Positions 23,430-35,340 of a stretch of 64,000 nucleotides of DNA are shown here, piece by piece. Source of the stretch: Vombatus ursinus (taxonomy: Eukaryota > Chordata > Mammalia > Diprotodontia > Vombatidae); NCBI RefSeq assembly GCF_900497805.2, contig NW_020954615.1:11377026-11441025 (forward strand). The letters run 5' to 3'. The notes beneath the pieces are model-generated. The model saw nothing but the letters and a program-made list of their open reading frames with translations. It ran no database searches and had not been told where the DNA came from. Both the position numbers and the translations under genes were made by a program. Position 1 is the stretch's first letter; each line of letters opens with the position of its first letter.

Positions 23430-24149
23430 CTGCAAAGTTACCAGTGATCTCTTAATTACAAAATCTAATATCCTTATTTCAGTTTGCATGCTTCTTGACC
23501 TCTCTGCAGCCTCTGACACAATCAATTACCCTTGCCTCCTGGATATTCCACGTCTCTTGCTTTTTGTCATACTGTTCTCTCCTGATGTTTCTCCTACATA
23601 TTTTATCAATCTTTTTCAGGATTTTTTACTGGAACTGCATCCAGGTCACACCCACTAATCCTGGGTGTCCTCCAAAACTCTTTATGGGATCCTCTTTTCT
23701 TTTATTCTTCTGTATCATTTCATTTGTTTTCATCAGTTCCTCTGTGTTAAATTATAATTTCTATGCACATGATTATCACATCTACATATCCAACCCTAAT
23801 TTTTCACCTGCCTTGCAGTACAGTATCACCAACTGTCTTCTGGACAACATGAATTATGTGATCTATAGAAACATCTAATTCAACATTCCCAAAACAGAGA
23901 TTATTTTCTTTACCCTCAAAATCTCTCCTCTTCCAAACTTCTCCGTTTCTAATGGGAACACCATCAGACTCCAAGTCACCTTGACTTGCAACCTTGATGT
24001 CATCTACAACTTCTCACTTGCACTTATTGCATGGATCCAATATGCTGTTAAATTGTATGGTTTCTAGCTTGGCAACATCTTTTGTGTATACTCCCTAGTC
24101 TCCAAACACATACCCACCTCCTTCACTATTGCAATAGCTTTCTAGTTGT

Positions 24150-24385
24150 ACTGTTGTTTAATCACATCCAACTCTTTATGACTCTGTTTGGGGTTTTCTA
24201 GACAAAGACATTGACGTGGTTTACCATTTCTTTCTCCAGCTCATTTTAGATATGAGGAAATTGAGGCAAAAAAGGGTTAAGTGACTTTTCCAAGGTCACA
24301 ATGCTAGTATGTGTCAGATTTGAACTTGGGTCTTCCTGATTCCAGGTCCACTGCTCTATCCACTGTATCACCTAGGTGTCATTCC
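24150..24385 (-). mobile_element. RTE-tailed SINE (type B), antisense
   Basis: Starts at the 3' side with tgttgtttaatcacatccaac and ctctgtttggggttttctag, then ctccagctcattttagatatgaggaaattgaggc, and a head near gctctatccactgtatcacctagg. Confidence 0.85.
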
Positions 24386-24389
24386 ATTT

Positions 24390-24945
24390 GAATTTTCTGA
24401 GAAAGATTCTGAAGAACACCTAACAAGATAAGGGAGCAGACACTAAGGTCCTTTCTTGAGCTGAACTGCCAAGCATTCAAACTCTACTACAAACAGTGCA
24501 ACTCTGATGGGCTGGCCATTGTTCTAATGCCAAATGAATGTTTGCCAAAAGGCTATTTTATGGAGAAGTCACAGAAGACAAGTGCTTACATGGAGGTCAG
24601 AAGAAGCAATACAAGGACACTCTCACAGTCGCTCTGAAGAGCCTTGGAATCAATTGTGAGACATGGGAGACATTGGTACGGGACCACCCAGCATAGCATA
24701 CGCACATCAAAGAAAGCACTACTCTCCATGAGCAAAGCAGAGCTGCAATAGCTCAAAAGAAATGAGATGCACAGATTTAGAGTCATCTCCACTCCAAATG
24801 TTCATGTGGACGATGTGTGCCTGACCTGTGGAAAAGCCTTCCGAGCTCATATTGGTCTGCTCTGCCACATTCGGACACAATGTACTTTGACCCGAGCATA
24901 GTAATGTCTTTTTGGTCCTCTTTGAGGACAGCAGACAACAAACAA
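24390..24945 (+). mobile_element. RTE-like LINE, C-terminal coding and 3' tail
   Basis: The decayed translation shows the C-terminus of a LINE polyprotein: an AELPSIQTLLQ-like stretch, GGQKKQYKDTL near 24595, an RDHPA block, and a finger-like CLTCGKAFRAHIGLLCHIRT (about 24820-24880) resembling a C2H2 knuckle. The tail ends in ttggtcctctttgaggac followed by acaacaaacaa. The clade is my inference (RTE or a relative). Several stops interrupt it. Confidence 0.75.
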
Positions 24946-25570
24946 GTCCATGCCAGCTTCAGACCATCCTCCACTCAGCTGCCAAAGTGATTTTCTAAAA
25001 ATGCAGGTGTGACCATCTCTCCTCCCACCCTCTTCATTATACTATAGCAACTTCCTATTATGGCCAGAATAAAATATAAAGTGTTCCACAATGTGAAAAG
25101 GCCTTTAACAATCTAGCTACTTCCTTTCTTTCCAGCCTTTGCTCATTCCACTCTCATCTATTCTATAGTCCAGCTACACTGATCTATTGCTTTTTCACAC
25201 ATGATGCTCCATCCCCTGATTCCATGAATTTTTATTAAAATTCACCCATTCCTGAAATGCTCTCCTATCTTAATATCATATCCTGATTTTCCTGGATTCC
25301 TTAAAATTCCATTGAAATCCCACCTTCTACAAGAGTCTTTCTTGACAAGCCTCCTCCAACAACCTGTTGCTAGTGCTTTCCACTCTGAGATTACTTACCG
25401 AGATTTGCTAAAGTGTTTATCTTCTGCATCTATAGTTATATTCTGAGGAAAATGAAAATGTCAGTTCCCTCAGGGAAGTGGCCATGTTTTACCTCCTTTT
25501 TTTGTATCCGCAGAGCTTATCACAGTGACTAGAACATAGTAAGGGCTTCATCAATGCTTTTAACCGACTT

Positions 25571-25844
25571 TGCCTGAAGCTTCTTAATTATGTGATCAAT
25601 GTTATATGAGTTCTTAATTTTCTCATCTCTTAAATGGGTAAATGTTTCCTGTACTCTGCACCTCAATGGCTGGTTATAAGGAAAGACCCTAGGCTTCCAT
25701 TATCTTGACTATTAGGTCACTTCATGAAAACTCATCTAACACATTTTATGTAGCTTATTTTACACCTCTACTCACCCACCATAAAATCCAGGTCTTTCCA
25801 TCCTGATATGTGGATCACTCTCTGAGCACAACTCCCTCCATCAT
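25571..25844. other. Unique block, nothing recognised
   Basis: No feature supported. Confidence 0.3.
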
Positions 25845-26225
25845 GTGTTAAGCTTTAACTTATCAATTAAAAGCCCACTTTTCCACACTCCTAGCACCTC
25901 TCCACAATAACACCCTGTTGTGACACCATCTGTTCTGGGAGACTGGAAATTTTCCCTGATTCCAGAAACTAGCTTGACCACTTACATCACCAGTATTTTA
26001 TCTAATTAGCTAGCTCTTGCAATATTCCCTTTTAATTCCCTTTTGACTGAGGCCAGTCCCCCTCCTTTGCTATTTAAGTGTATGTAAACCCCATGTAAAC
26101 TCGCTTTGGGGAGCCTCTGCCCATGGAGATTGGGATCCTTTGCTAGTGAACAAAATAAACCTCAGTATAAGCTTGATATTCTTTGGGGCCTTGTAATTTC
26201 TGTGTTATCCACAGATGACATTTCC
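25845..26225 (+). mobile_element. Possible solo LTR (retroviral type)
   Basis: A TATA-like ctatttaag at about 26073 is followed some 80 bases later by an aataaa polyadenylation signal (near 26153). After it comes a short T/G-rich stretch ending near tatccaca. This spacing is typical of a U3-R-U5 LTR. No internal retroviral sequence flanks it, so it would be an old solo LTR. I found no clear target-site duplication, so the borders are uncertain. Confidence 0.4.
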
Positions 26226-26439
26226 ATGTCTCCTGCCAACATTCTTTTCTCCCCCATTCTTCCCTTTCTACTTCTTGTTCTTGCTCAGAATACAATAAAT
26301 ACAGTGATACCCCCCACTGCTGCTTTAGAAGGTATGACAATCTACAAACCTATAATTCTATTCCTATAGATGGGCACATAACATATGTTGTAACTTATTC
26401 ATAACTTATGGGATTGCCTAAAACAAAGCTCTCTTCTTT

Positions 26440-26600
26440 GTCAAATACTATCCTATATCCATTGTCTCCCCTTACCAAATAGATCTCTTCAAAGGCTGGG
26501 ATGGTTTCTGTTTTGTATTTGCATCCCTTGGGACTAGCTTAGTGCCTAACACGTAGTTATTTAATATGTTTGTTTTGCCTTTTATTCATTCATTCATTGT
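26440..26600 (+). mobile_element. L2 3' tail
   Basis: aaaggctgggatggtttctg, tttgcatcccttgggactagc, agtgcctaacacgtagtta, then an attcattcattcatt end. Confidence 0.65.
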
Positions 26601-27129
26601 AAAATTTGAAGTGATATAGGAACAGAGACTAATAATGACTTTAAAAAATTCCTACAGAGCTTAAAAGTATTTGTTGGACAAAATGCAAAGAAAAATATGA
26701 ATTTATATTGTGACGTTAATGGTCTGTTGATGGATTAGTACTTAGAATGTCTGTGTCTCTTGCTTAGACAAGATATGTGATGAAAAAAAATGTTCCCTTG
26801 TCTTGTGCCGGTCAAGCTGAAGTGACATTTGTGAGTCAGCTGTGAAATGAGCCCCACACATTTTTCTGTGTCTTCTGTGGGCATGAGTTTCTCATTTTAC
26901 ACCATTTTAGAGACTGAGATCCTGCCATCTCGTCAGAACTCAGCAAAAGCACTTCAGAGCCCAGAGAGGATTGAATTTTCCTCTTAAGTATTTGTTCATC
27001 TTCATTTTGTTCTGGGGCAGAAACGAGACAAGAGTTTGGGCAAGGAAATAGAAGGACAGAACTAGTTATTGAGTTTGCAGATAAAATGATCTGAATTTGA
27101 GGATGGCAGGACTAAGAAGAAACAGTATT
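26601..27129. other. Unique block, candidate conserved non-coding sequence
   Basis: 26760-27010 is non-repetitive with mixed composition, including tgagtcagctgtgaaatgag (an AP-1-like TGAGTCA at 26832-26838). No coding frame is evident. Confidence 0.3.
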
Positions 27130-27310
27130 TGACAAAATGGATGTGCTGTTATGTTTGGAGTAAAGAAGTCCTGGGTTCAACACATGCCTCTGGTGCTAGC
27201 TAGGTGAATTTACCTCTCTGTCTCAGTTTCCTCATTTGTAAATTGAAGATAAAATTACCTCTAATATCTACTCCTCAAATCCGTTGTATAAATTAGATTA
27301 GATGTTAAAT
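27130..27310 (+). repeat. MIR SINE, diverged
   Basis: gaagtcctgggttcaacac, gctagctaggtgaatttacc, ctgtctcagtttcctcatttg. Confidence 0.75.
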
Positions 27311-28624
27311 ATAAAGTGATTTAAAAACTTTAAATAATTCAATACATATTCATTATTGTTATTGTTATGAATCTGCAATAGTGAATGCAATGACTGCTTC
27401 TATAATAACATCTGACATTAAAAGTTGGCAAAGCACTAAATATAATATATACATACATATAAACACGCACCCCTCTCCTGGAGCAGGTGTGGAGGGTAAA
27501 TCCAGGGGGTATGACAATTGGTGGTATGACAGTTAGTGTGGAAATAACCAGAGAGTGAAGAGAAGCACAGTGGGGGCTCAGATTTAAATGTAGAGGGTGC
27601 CTAGGGCAATCACCAATCGGTATGGTGGGAAAATAGGGAAAGAGTTCCCGGAATGAAAGACTGAAGTTTTCTAGGACATGATTTCTATTCTGGAACACAT
27701 GGACATTTTTGAGAAGGCAGGTAGTGAAATGAGGTAACACTATCAGAACTGAACACAATCTTCCATTCATGGCCCAACTAGGGTATACTACAAGGAGACC
27801 ATCAGCCCCCAAATTCTGGACATTATGCCTCTCCTAACAGAGTTATTTTGTCTTTTTTGGTCACCATATTCCACTGTTGAATCCTATAGAGCTTGGAGAC
27901 CACTTATTTCATTTCACATGACCTACTGTCTGACCATCCCTCTTTCTCAGCAGAATTAAGCTTTTACAGAGCCACAGAACATGGGTTGACACTGGACAGT
28001 CAGAAATCTCCAAATAAATAGCCTTTTGCCTCTCTCCAGATTTTTTTATACCATCTCCTTCCAACCTAATCAGCTTCTTCCCCGTAGAATGCATTTCCTC
28101 TTGAACTGTAGAGTGGATTAAGTGAGATGGAAAAGGAAGTCATTTGAATGAACAAACTTGCTCACTAGTTTATGCTTTTCAAAGCTTGCTGTTGTCCTTA
28201 AAAGAGCATGTAATTGAATTTTGAAGGACATCTGTGTCCCTCCCCTCCCTCCTGCAAATAAAGAGAGATACAGTGAATTGGAACTTGTGAAGCATGGACA
28301 CTATTTGGATAATCAGCATAATTTCATCATTGCTAATCCCTGTACCCCCATGCCTCTTTTTTGATGTGGTCAACTTTTAACTTTGGAAATGCAAATGAAG
28401 CCAATGGAAGCAAACCATTTCTAAAGTAGCCTGATGTGTGATGCATAGCATAAGCTATTAAGCTTGAGCCCCCAGAGAATAGCAAGAGGCAAAGTACTCA
28501 AAGTCTGAGGATCTGTCTCAATGTAGAGATAGGGTATTGCCAGATTGGTGTGTTTGGGGTTCAAGAATGCTCTCTTTGGTCTAATTTTTAAAAAAATAGA
28601 CTGTGAAATAAAGGTAATGGAGGC
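27311..28624. other. Unique block; candidate conserved sequence near its right end
   Basis: 27440-27850 carries a 157-codon minus frame (27339-27812) opening at TTG, with no recognised domain. 28090-28425 is non-repetitive with balanced composition and the look of a conserved non-coding element. Nothing else is recognised. Confidence 0.3.
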
Positions 28625-29865
28625 CAAAAGGGAACTCAGCTATCACCTATCAGATCTATGGATAGGGGAAGATATGACCAAACGAGAGAGAGAGCATTAT
28701 GAGATGTAAAATGGATAATTTTGATTACACTAAACTAAAAAGGTTTTTACACAAAGAAAACTAATGTAACCAAGATTAGAAGGAAAGCAGAAAACTGGGG
28801 GAAAATTTTATGACAAGTGTCATAAAGGTTTCATTTCTCAAATCTATAGAGAATTGAGTCAATTTATAAGCATGTAAGTTATTCATCAATTGATAAATGG
28901 TCAAAGGGTTTTTAACAGGAAGTTTTCAGATGAAGAAATCAAAGCTATATATAATCATATAAAACATGCTCGAAGCCACTATTGATTAGAGAAATGCAAA
29001 TGAAGCCACTCTGAGGTACCACCTCACACCCAATAGATTGACTAATATGACAAAAAATGAAAATGACAAATGTTGGAAGGGATGTGGGAATATTGGCATA
29101 CCAATGCACTGTTGGTGGAGTTGTGAACTGATCCAACTATTCTGGAGAGCAATTTGGAACTATGCACAAAGAGCTATAAAGCTCTGAATACCCTTTAAAC
29201 TCAGTCATACCACTACTAGGTCTATATCACAAAGAGATTTTCAAAAAAAGGAAAATGACCTATTTGTACAAAAAATTTTTATAGCAGTTCTTTTTGTGGT
29301 GTAAAAAATTGGAAATTGAGGGGATGTCCATCAATTGAAGAATGACTGAACAAGTTGTGTTACATGAATGTAATGGAATGCTACTGTGCTATAAGAAAAG
29401 ATGAGCAGGCAATTTTTCAGCAAAAACTAAAAATACTTGCATGAACTGATGCAAAGTGAAGTCAACAGAGCCAGGAGAACATTGTACACAATAATAGCAA
29501 TATTGTACAACAATGAAGTGTGAATGACTTAATGATTCCCAATAATACAACAATTCTGAAGGACTCATGATGAAAAATGTTATCTACATTGAGAGAACTG
29601 ATGTTTTCTGAATGTAAATGGAAGCACACTATTTTTCCCCTTTTTTTCTTTTTTTTTTTTGGTCTGTGTTTTCTTTCACAACATTACAAATATGGAAATA
29701 TGTTTTGCATGATTCCACATGTATAACCTACAATAAATTGCCTACCATCTCAAGGAGGGGGAGGTGAAGAAGTGAGGGAGAAAATTTAGGAATCTTTTTT
29801 TTAAATGAATACTACAATTATTTTTCCATGTAATTGAGAAAAAATAAAATATTAAGGAAAAAAAG
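28625..29865 (+). mobile_element. L1 3' fragment, older
   Basis: Follows the same L1 order as 9250-10500: gatctatggataggggaag, attagaaggaaagc, gtcaatttataag, gttggtggagttgtgaact, ggggatgtccatcaattg and an A-rich end. It is more diverged, with many frame breaks. The start is a 5' truncation within ORF2. Confidence 0.85.
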
Positions 29866-30099
29866 CTCAATTATCCTCAATGTTCTATTATAGAATGAGA
29901 TTTCGTAAATCTATCCCTAACTTTAACAGGGGAACTCAGTACAAACAAAGTTCACATGTATATTGGCATGTAATGATCCTTATTCACAAAGATATACCAG
30001 GGGTGAAATGCACCAAGGGAGGTATCAGGGCATGAGGCTGTTTTTGAAGTGGTTTGGGTAAGAAAAGCAGAGTTTTTCAATGAAGGTAGCCTGACATAG

Positions 30100-30310
30100 A
30101 GGATAAAGTAGTGTAATTGAACTAGTACGATGGAAAGGGCACTGGCTTTGAAGTCAGAGGACCTGAGTTCAAATCCTAGCTCTAAGAGATATATTTGTGT
30201 GGCTTTGATCTACCCAATTCATGTTTCTGGGTCTGTTTTTCCATCTGTAAATGAGGAGGTTGGATCAATGACGTCTGGGATCCCTTATAGCTGTGTAGAT
30301 GTATGACTCC
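30100..30310 (+). repeat. MIR/CORE SINE
   Basis: gatggaaagggcactggc, aggacctgagttcaaatcct, ctgtttttccatctgtaaatgagg, then a tctgggatcccttatagctg end. Confidence 0.8.
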
Positions 30311-30618
30311 ATATTAGAATGATTGTTTTCCGTAGATGGCCCCAATCCCAATCTTTCCTCTCCCTTAAAAACGTACTAGATATAGAGGAACTAAAACAGT
30401 CACAAGATAAGAAAACAGAAGCACTGCACGAGGTTAAAACTTCATAAAATGACACTGAAAGATTCACATGCCTAGTAATTTAACTCCCAGCTCCCACCCT
30501 GCCTAGCCCATTTTGCATGCCAGGTACAGTGAGGAAAAGCAATCTTTTAAGCTTGTGTCTTAAGGCCTACTATGTGATCTCTTGACCAAATTTCCTAAGA
30601 AAATGAAACAGCCTAAAC

Positions 30619-30778
30619 AAGAGGTGGGGAACCTGAGGCCTCAAGGCCACATGTGGCCCTCTAGGTCCTCAAGTGCGGCCCTTTGACTTCACGGAGAAGT
30701 TTGGATTCAGTCAAAAAGCCACACTTGAGAACCTAGAAGGCCACATGTAGCCTCGAGGCCACAGGTTCCCCACCCCTG
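30619..30778. mobile_element. Palindromic hAT-type MITE
   Basis: A 160-bp element whose left end (gaggtggggaacctgaggcc) is the inverted complement of its right end (caggttccccacccctg). Most of the length folds on itself. Flanking bases gcctaaac (30611-30618) and gcctaaag (30779-30786) match at seven of eight positions, the 8-bp duplication expected of hAT transposases. It has no coding capacity. Confidence 0.85.
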
Positions 30779-30786
30779 GCCTAAAG

Positions 30787-31904
30787 TGCCCTTTTCCCCA
30801 CCACAGGAGATAGACACTTTCTACTCAGCCCTCTCCTGGCCTTTCAGGGTCATAGGTATCTCAGGTACTCCACCTGAATTCAGGACAGAGTGGACACAAC
30901 TGAGATAGAATCCAGAGGAAAGCTAAGTTCTGTTGGCTTCCTCCTAGCTGCAAATGAGTAAGCCCAAAACCTCTGTGTCACTTGCAGGCTCATGACTGTT
31001 CCTCTTCCTTCTCGAAAGATAGGCAGAAAGAAGGCAAATGTAAAGAACCACTATGGCTGGTCAGTTCCATTTGAATGCTATGTAGTTCAAGATCTATAAA
31101 TGATTCAAAAAGGCTCCCTTTTACCACACGATTAGCAGAACAGAACCAGTTAAAGAGTATCTGTGAGTGCTCATCATCTTCCACTTCACCTTTACAAATA
31201 TGAGAAGAGGGGGCAAGGAGTGAGAAAAGAAATGTGAAATAAAGGCCAGGGGATAAAAGAGAGAAAAAAAATCAAAAGATGAAGAAGAAAAAAATTGAGT
31301 AGAACCAAGAGACAAACCAATAGCGAAGCTTATGAAGAAAGTTTTATTTTGTTTTTTTTTATTTTTTTGAGGACAAAACCACACAGAAACAAAAACCCTA
31401 TAAATAAATGATATTGATTATTCCAAAAAGAAAAAAATGAACCAAAATTCTCAAATCAATAAGACAAGTATGTGAATTCTCCAGAGATAAAGACACAATG
31501 AGAAAATCCAGAATTATTCCAAAGAGGCACAAAATTGTTAGAAAGAAATATTAAGAATGAAATTAGGTCAGAAATCAGTTATCAACACAGATTTAGGAGA
31601 AAAAAAGAATAAGATTTAGCAGATAATCAACAAACATTTAATAAGGATTATTGTATGACAAAGTATATAAAGAACAGGGAGATCATAAAGAAAAGATAGT
31701 TGGCTCTTCTATTAAAAAGTTTATGTTCCTATGGAGGAGGCAACTTATATAAATCAGAATATTTGTGATAAATAACAGTGCATAGCAATAACCTCCTTCA
31801 TAGATAGATAGATAGACATATAGATACATATGTATATGTATATATGTGTTTGTGTATGATGGATGGGTGGATATATAATTAAAAGCCATTCCTTGCAGAA
31901 TAAA
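30787..31904. other. Mostly unique, purine-rich patches
   Basis: 31200-31330 is A/G-rich. 31800-31870 has a short (gata)n and tata run. 31410-31690 might be decayed L1 but I cannot show it. No gene. Confidence 0.35.
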
Positions 31905-32770
31905 TGGGCAAAGATCTTAAACAAGGAATTATCAAGAGAATAATTTCAAATTATTTTAAGAAAAATGTGAAAAGTAATCTAAGTCACTTTCAATAAGAGG
32001 ATTTTAAATCAAAACAATTCTTAGGCTTCACCTCATGAGCAGAAAGTTAAAAATGATAAAAGAACATGAAAATAGAGTTAGAAGGTCTGAAATAAGCCAT
32101 CAGCAATAGTACTCTTTTTTGGTGGAGCTGTGAATTGATCCAAACATTCTGGAAAGCAATTTGGAATTATATGGTGTAAATGACTAAATTTTTCATCCCC
32201 TTTGACCCCAAGATCCTATTGCAAGATATGAACCTACAATTATGTCTAAAACAAAAACAAGGAGATCATATATAGATCAAATATTAAGAAAAGAACTATT
32301 TTATGGCAGCAAAGAAGGAAACAGAGTGAATTACTTAGAGAATAGCTAAACATATTATGGGTACAGCTAGGTGGCAGAATGGATAGAGTCTTGGGCCTGA
32401 AGTCAGGAAGACTCATCTCCCTGAGTTTAAATCTAGCACTCAGACACTTAGTAGCTATGTGACCCTGGACAAATCATTTCACCCAGTTTACCTCAATTCC
32501 ACATCTGTAAAATAAGCTGGAAAAAGAAATGGCAAAGTACTCCAGTATCTTTGCCAAGAAAACCCCAAATGGGGTCACAGAGAGTCAGACATAACTGAAT
32601 GACAACAAACATATTATGGCATGTGAGAGTTATCAAATAAATATTTTTGTTCCCTAAGGAATGATCAATAAGGATTCAGAGAAGCATGATAAAACTTCTA
32701 TATTAACTGATATGATATAAAATAAACAAAATCAGGAAAATAATGCAATTACTATATCATTTAAAAATAA
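31905..32770 (+). mobile_element. Old L1 3' fragment split by a SINE
   Basis: gtggagctgtgaattgatcc (32122-32141) followed by aaacattctggaaagcaatttgg is the diagnostic L1 ORF2 C-terminal block. An A-rich decayed 3' region follows. A type B SINE lies at 32361-32606. Confidence 0.75.
32361..32606 (+). mobile_element. RTE-tailed SINE (type B) with 13-bp TSD
   Basis: Full copy from tacagctaggtggcagaatgg through gtatctttgccaagaaaacc to gagtcagacataactg. The bases aaacatattatgg repeat exactly at 32348-32360 and 32607-32619. Confidence 0.9.
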
Positions 32771-32994
32771 AAGACAACAAACGACAATATAACCAAAATT
32801 GTACATTGTATATTATAATGCTGACTTTTGACCCCAAAGGACAATTGAGAAAACAAACCTCCCTTCCTTCCTGCATCTCAAAAGTCAGGGGCTATGAAGG
32901 CAAAATAATTCTTAGAGTAGCAGACACAATACATGTGTTAGTTTTTCCCAAGAGTTTGCATTCTTTTAAAATTTTTGTTACAAGGATTAGATTG

Positions 32995-33400
32995 CTGGGT
33001 CAGTTGACAAGCATTCATTAAGCACTTGCTATGTGTGAGACACTGTGCTAAGTGCTGGTGATTTAAAGACAGCAGACCCCCCCCCAAAAAAAAAAACAGT
33101 TCCTGTCCTCAGAGACCTCAATTCTAATAAGAGAGAAAATATTGTAAATTTATACTTTATTAATTAAGAGTAATTTGAGAGGAGAGGCCGAAGCATTAAA
33201 GGAGTACTGGAAAAAGATTTCCTTCAGAAAATGGAAATCTGAAGGAAGCTGGGTTGGTCAGGAGATGGAAATAAGGAAAGAGTTCCAAGTATAGGGGACA
33301 GCTAGTGAAGATGTATGGAGTTGGGACATGGAGTGTCTTGTGAAAAGAATATCAAGGAGGGTAGAAGGTTAGGTGACAAGAAAAGGTATTCATTTGGAAA
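32995..33400 (-). mobile_element. L2 3' region, antisense
   Basis: aagcattcattaagcacttgc and actgtgctaagtgctgg (33011-33057) are the reversed tail. Further into the element come a decayed ggaagctgggttggtcagg and gagtgtcttgtgaa (33331-33344). Confidence 0.75.
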
Positions 33401-33479
33401 TTAATGTAATATAAAAACTAATTAAACAAATAAACAGAAAAATAAGCAAAAAATAAATGAATAAATAAATAATAAGATA

Positions 33480-33620
33480 TGTTAAATAAAAGTAGCTTAC
33501 ATTTATAAAGTATTTTAGGTTTTGCAAAGCATTAATGCAAAGCATTTTTACAAGATAAACCAGGCAGAGATAGATGAGATTAAGAGAATTATGGACACAT
33601 TTCACAAATTAATGTTGGGT
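33480..33620 (-). repeat. MIR SINE, antisense, partial
   Basis: agcttacatttataaagtatttt then ttgcaaagca. The rest is decayed. Confidence 0.5.
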
Positions 33621-33639
33621 AATTTTTTTTAAGCAAAAT

Positions 33640-35150
33640 ACTTGCTAGGAGCCTAAAGTGATATACCAAGAGCAAGAAACTTGCTGGGACCATATTGGAT
33701 TCATGCAAAAAAAATAGAAGGATACAGCAGCCTTAGAAAAAGCAATTACATAAGAATAAAAATAACAAAAATGACAAAATTATTCCAATAGATGAAAAAA
33801 TACCACCCAATGAAATATAGCAGTGATATGAGCTTAAAATAAAAGAATAAGCATGAATATATCCCTTTCAAATAATAATCAAAAGTAGATATCTGAAATG
33901 AAGGGCTATCATTTTGTAAGTGGATTTATCCCAAACTGTTTCTAAGTAAAAATAAAGGAAAAACAAAGATGTCTCCTCTTCTAACTCTTATTTCTAAGAT
34001 TACTCTCACTTCTAAAACTACGAGTTGTAAATTTAAGATAATAACAAAATTAAAGACATAAGCATTGGAAAAGAAGGAGGAAACCATCCCTGTTTGCAAA
34101 TGATATGCTGGTATATTAGAAAACCCAATAAAATCAGCAAAGAATTTAATTTAACTGATAAATAACTTTGTTAGAATAGCAGGATACCAAATATATTCAT
34201 ATAACAGTTTACACATTTCTATGGAGAATTGATAAAATCTGAGATCATGAATAAAATTTAATACAAAATAAGTGCAAAACTAAGAAAATATCTAGAAGTT
34301 TACCTAATAAGGCAGATGGGAGTCTCATATAAGTTCATCTACAAAAATATATTTTGCATAAGCAAAGAAAGAAAAATCATTGGACATTGGAGAGTTATTC
34401 ACTGTTCATAGTTGGACTATTCATGTACAATAAAAATTCTGCTATTGCCTATGTTATTTCACAGATTATTTCTATTCCAATAAAAATATCAAGGAATACT
34501 TTACAAACCTTGGTGAAGTAATTTTAAAATTCATTTGGGAAAAAAGTCAAAATCTAGAATTTTGAAATAACTGGTAAAAATAATGTGATTTATAGGGAGG
34601 CATATCATGATCATATTTTATCCTATCCTCTCATATTTTAAATATATCATGTATATATAATATTTTGAGTGTAATTGTTGTAGTTATTGTTCATTTATTT
34701 CAGTCATGTCTGATTCTTCATGACCCCATTTGGAGTTTTCTTGGCAAACACACTGGAGTGGAAGATACTGCCATGTCCTTTTCCAGTTCATTTTACAGAT
34801 GAGGAAACTGAAGCAAAGAGGATAAAGCAGCTTTCCCAGGTCATGTAGCTTGTATTGTCTGAAGCCAGATTTGAACTCAGGACGATGAATGTTCTTGACT
34901 CCAGTTGTGGCACTCTGTCCACTGTGCCACTTAACTTCCTTTTTATTTAGATAGATATAATAAATATATATCATATTATTTGTTATATATTTCATATTTT
35001 AGGGCTCTAATTATCAAAACTATTTACTACTTGATTTTTTTAAAAAATCTGAAAACAAGACCAATGGTACATATTAAATAATTAAGATGGAGGAGTAATA
35101 GAAAACAGTAGATCAGTATTTGATAATTCCATGAATATGTTTTTTTGTTT
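33640..35150 (+). mobile_element. Old L1 ORF2 fragment split by a SINE
   Basis: The L1 reverse-transcriptase region is recognisable from catccctgtttgcaaatgatatg (34087-34109, the catalytic FADDM block in intact L1, here decayed) onward. It resumes after the SINE with attatcaaaactatttac and gcagtatttgataattcc-type sequence to about 35145. It is old, with all frames broken. Confidence 0.75.
34672..34945 (-). mobile_element. RTE-tailed SINE (type B), antisense
   Basis: attgttcatttatttcagtc, ttcatgaccccatttggag, tttacagatgaggaaactg, ccaggtcatgtagct, and an actgtgccacttaact head end. Confidence 0.8.
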
Positions 35151-35159
35151 GTTTGTTTT

Positions 35160-35340
35160 TTCTTTTTTTCTTTTTCTTTTTTTTGTTTTTGCTGTAAGGA
35201 CACCACTTCAGAGTTTCATTTCTGAGAAAACTGGAAATCTCTTTAGTAACTACATTTAATACATAATCTTATACCAATTATTATAATAAGTTTCAATCAG
35301 TATGAAAAATGAATATTATTATTATTTTGTTATTGTGGTG
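35160..35340. repeat. T-rich stretch and short (GTG)n
   Basis: tttttcttttt runs at 35140-35190 and a (gtg)n run at 35331-35350. Confidence 0.7.

Larger units (their letters stand above)
23430..25570 (+). mobile_element. L2 LINE, ORF2 end to 3' tail, twice interrupted
   Basis: The L2 reverse-transcriptase region is recognisable at 23495-23530 (cttgacctctctgcagcctctgacaca, the LLDLSAAFDT motif of CR1/L2 enzymes). It continues to 24148 (ttgcaatagctttctag), resumes near 24946 (tcctccactcagctgcc), and ends with the L2 tail (cagagcttatcacagtgact, 25512-25531). The foreign DNA at 24149-24945 is a SINE plus an RTE-like LINE. The frames are broken. Confidence 0.85.

Noticed and set aside
27339-27812. 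157-codon minus-strand open frame, the second longest in the window
   Set aside because: It opens at TTG, its right half is tata-type simple sequence, and no motif or splice context supports it.
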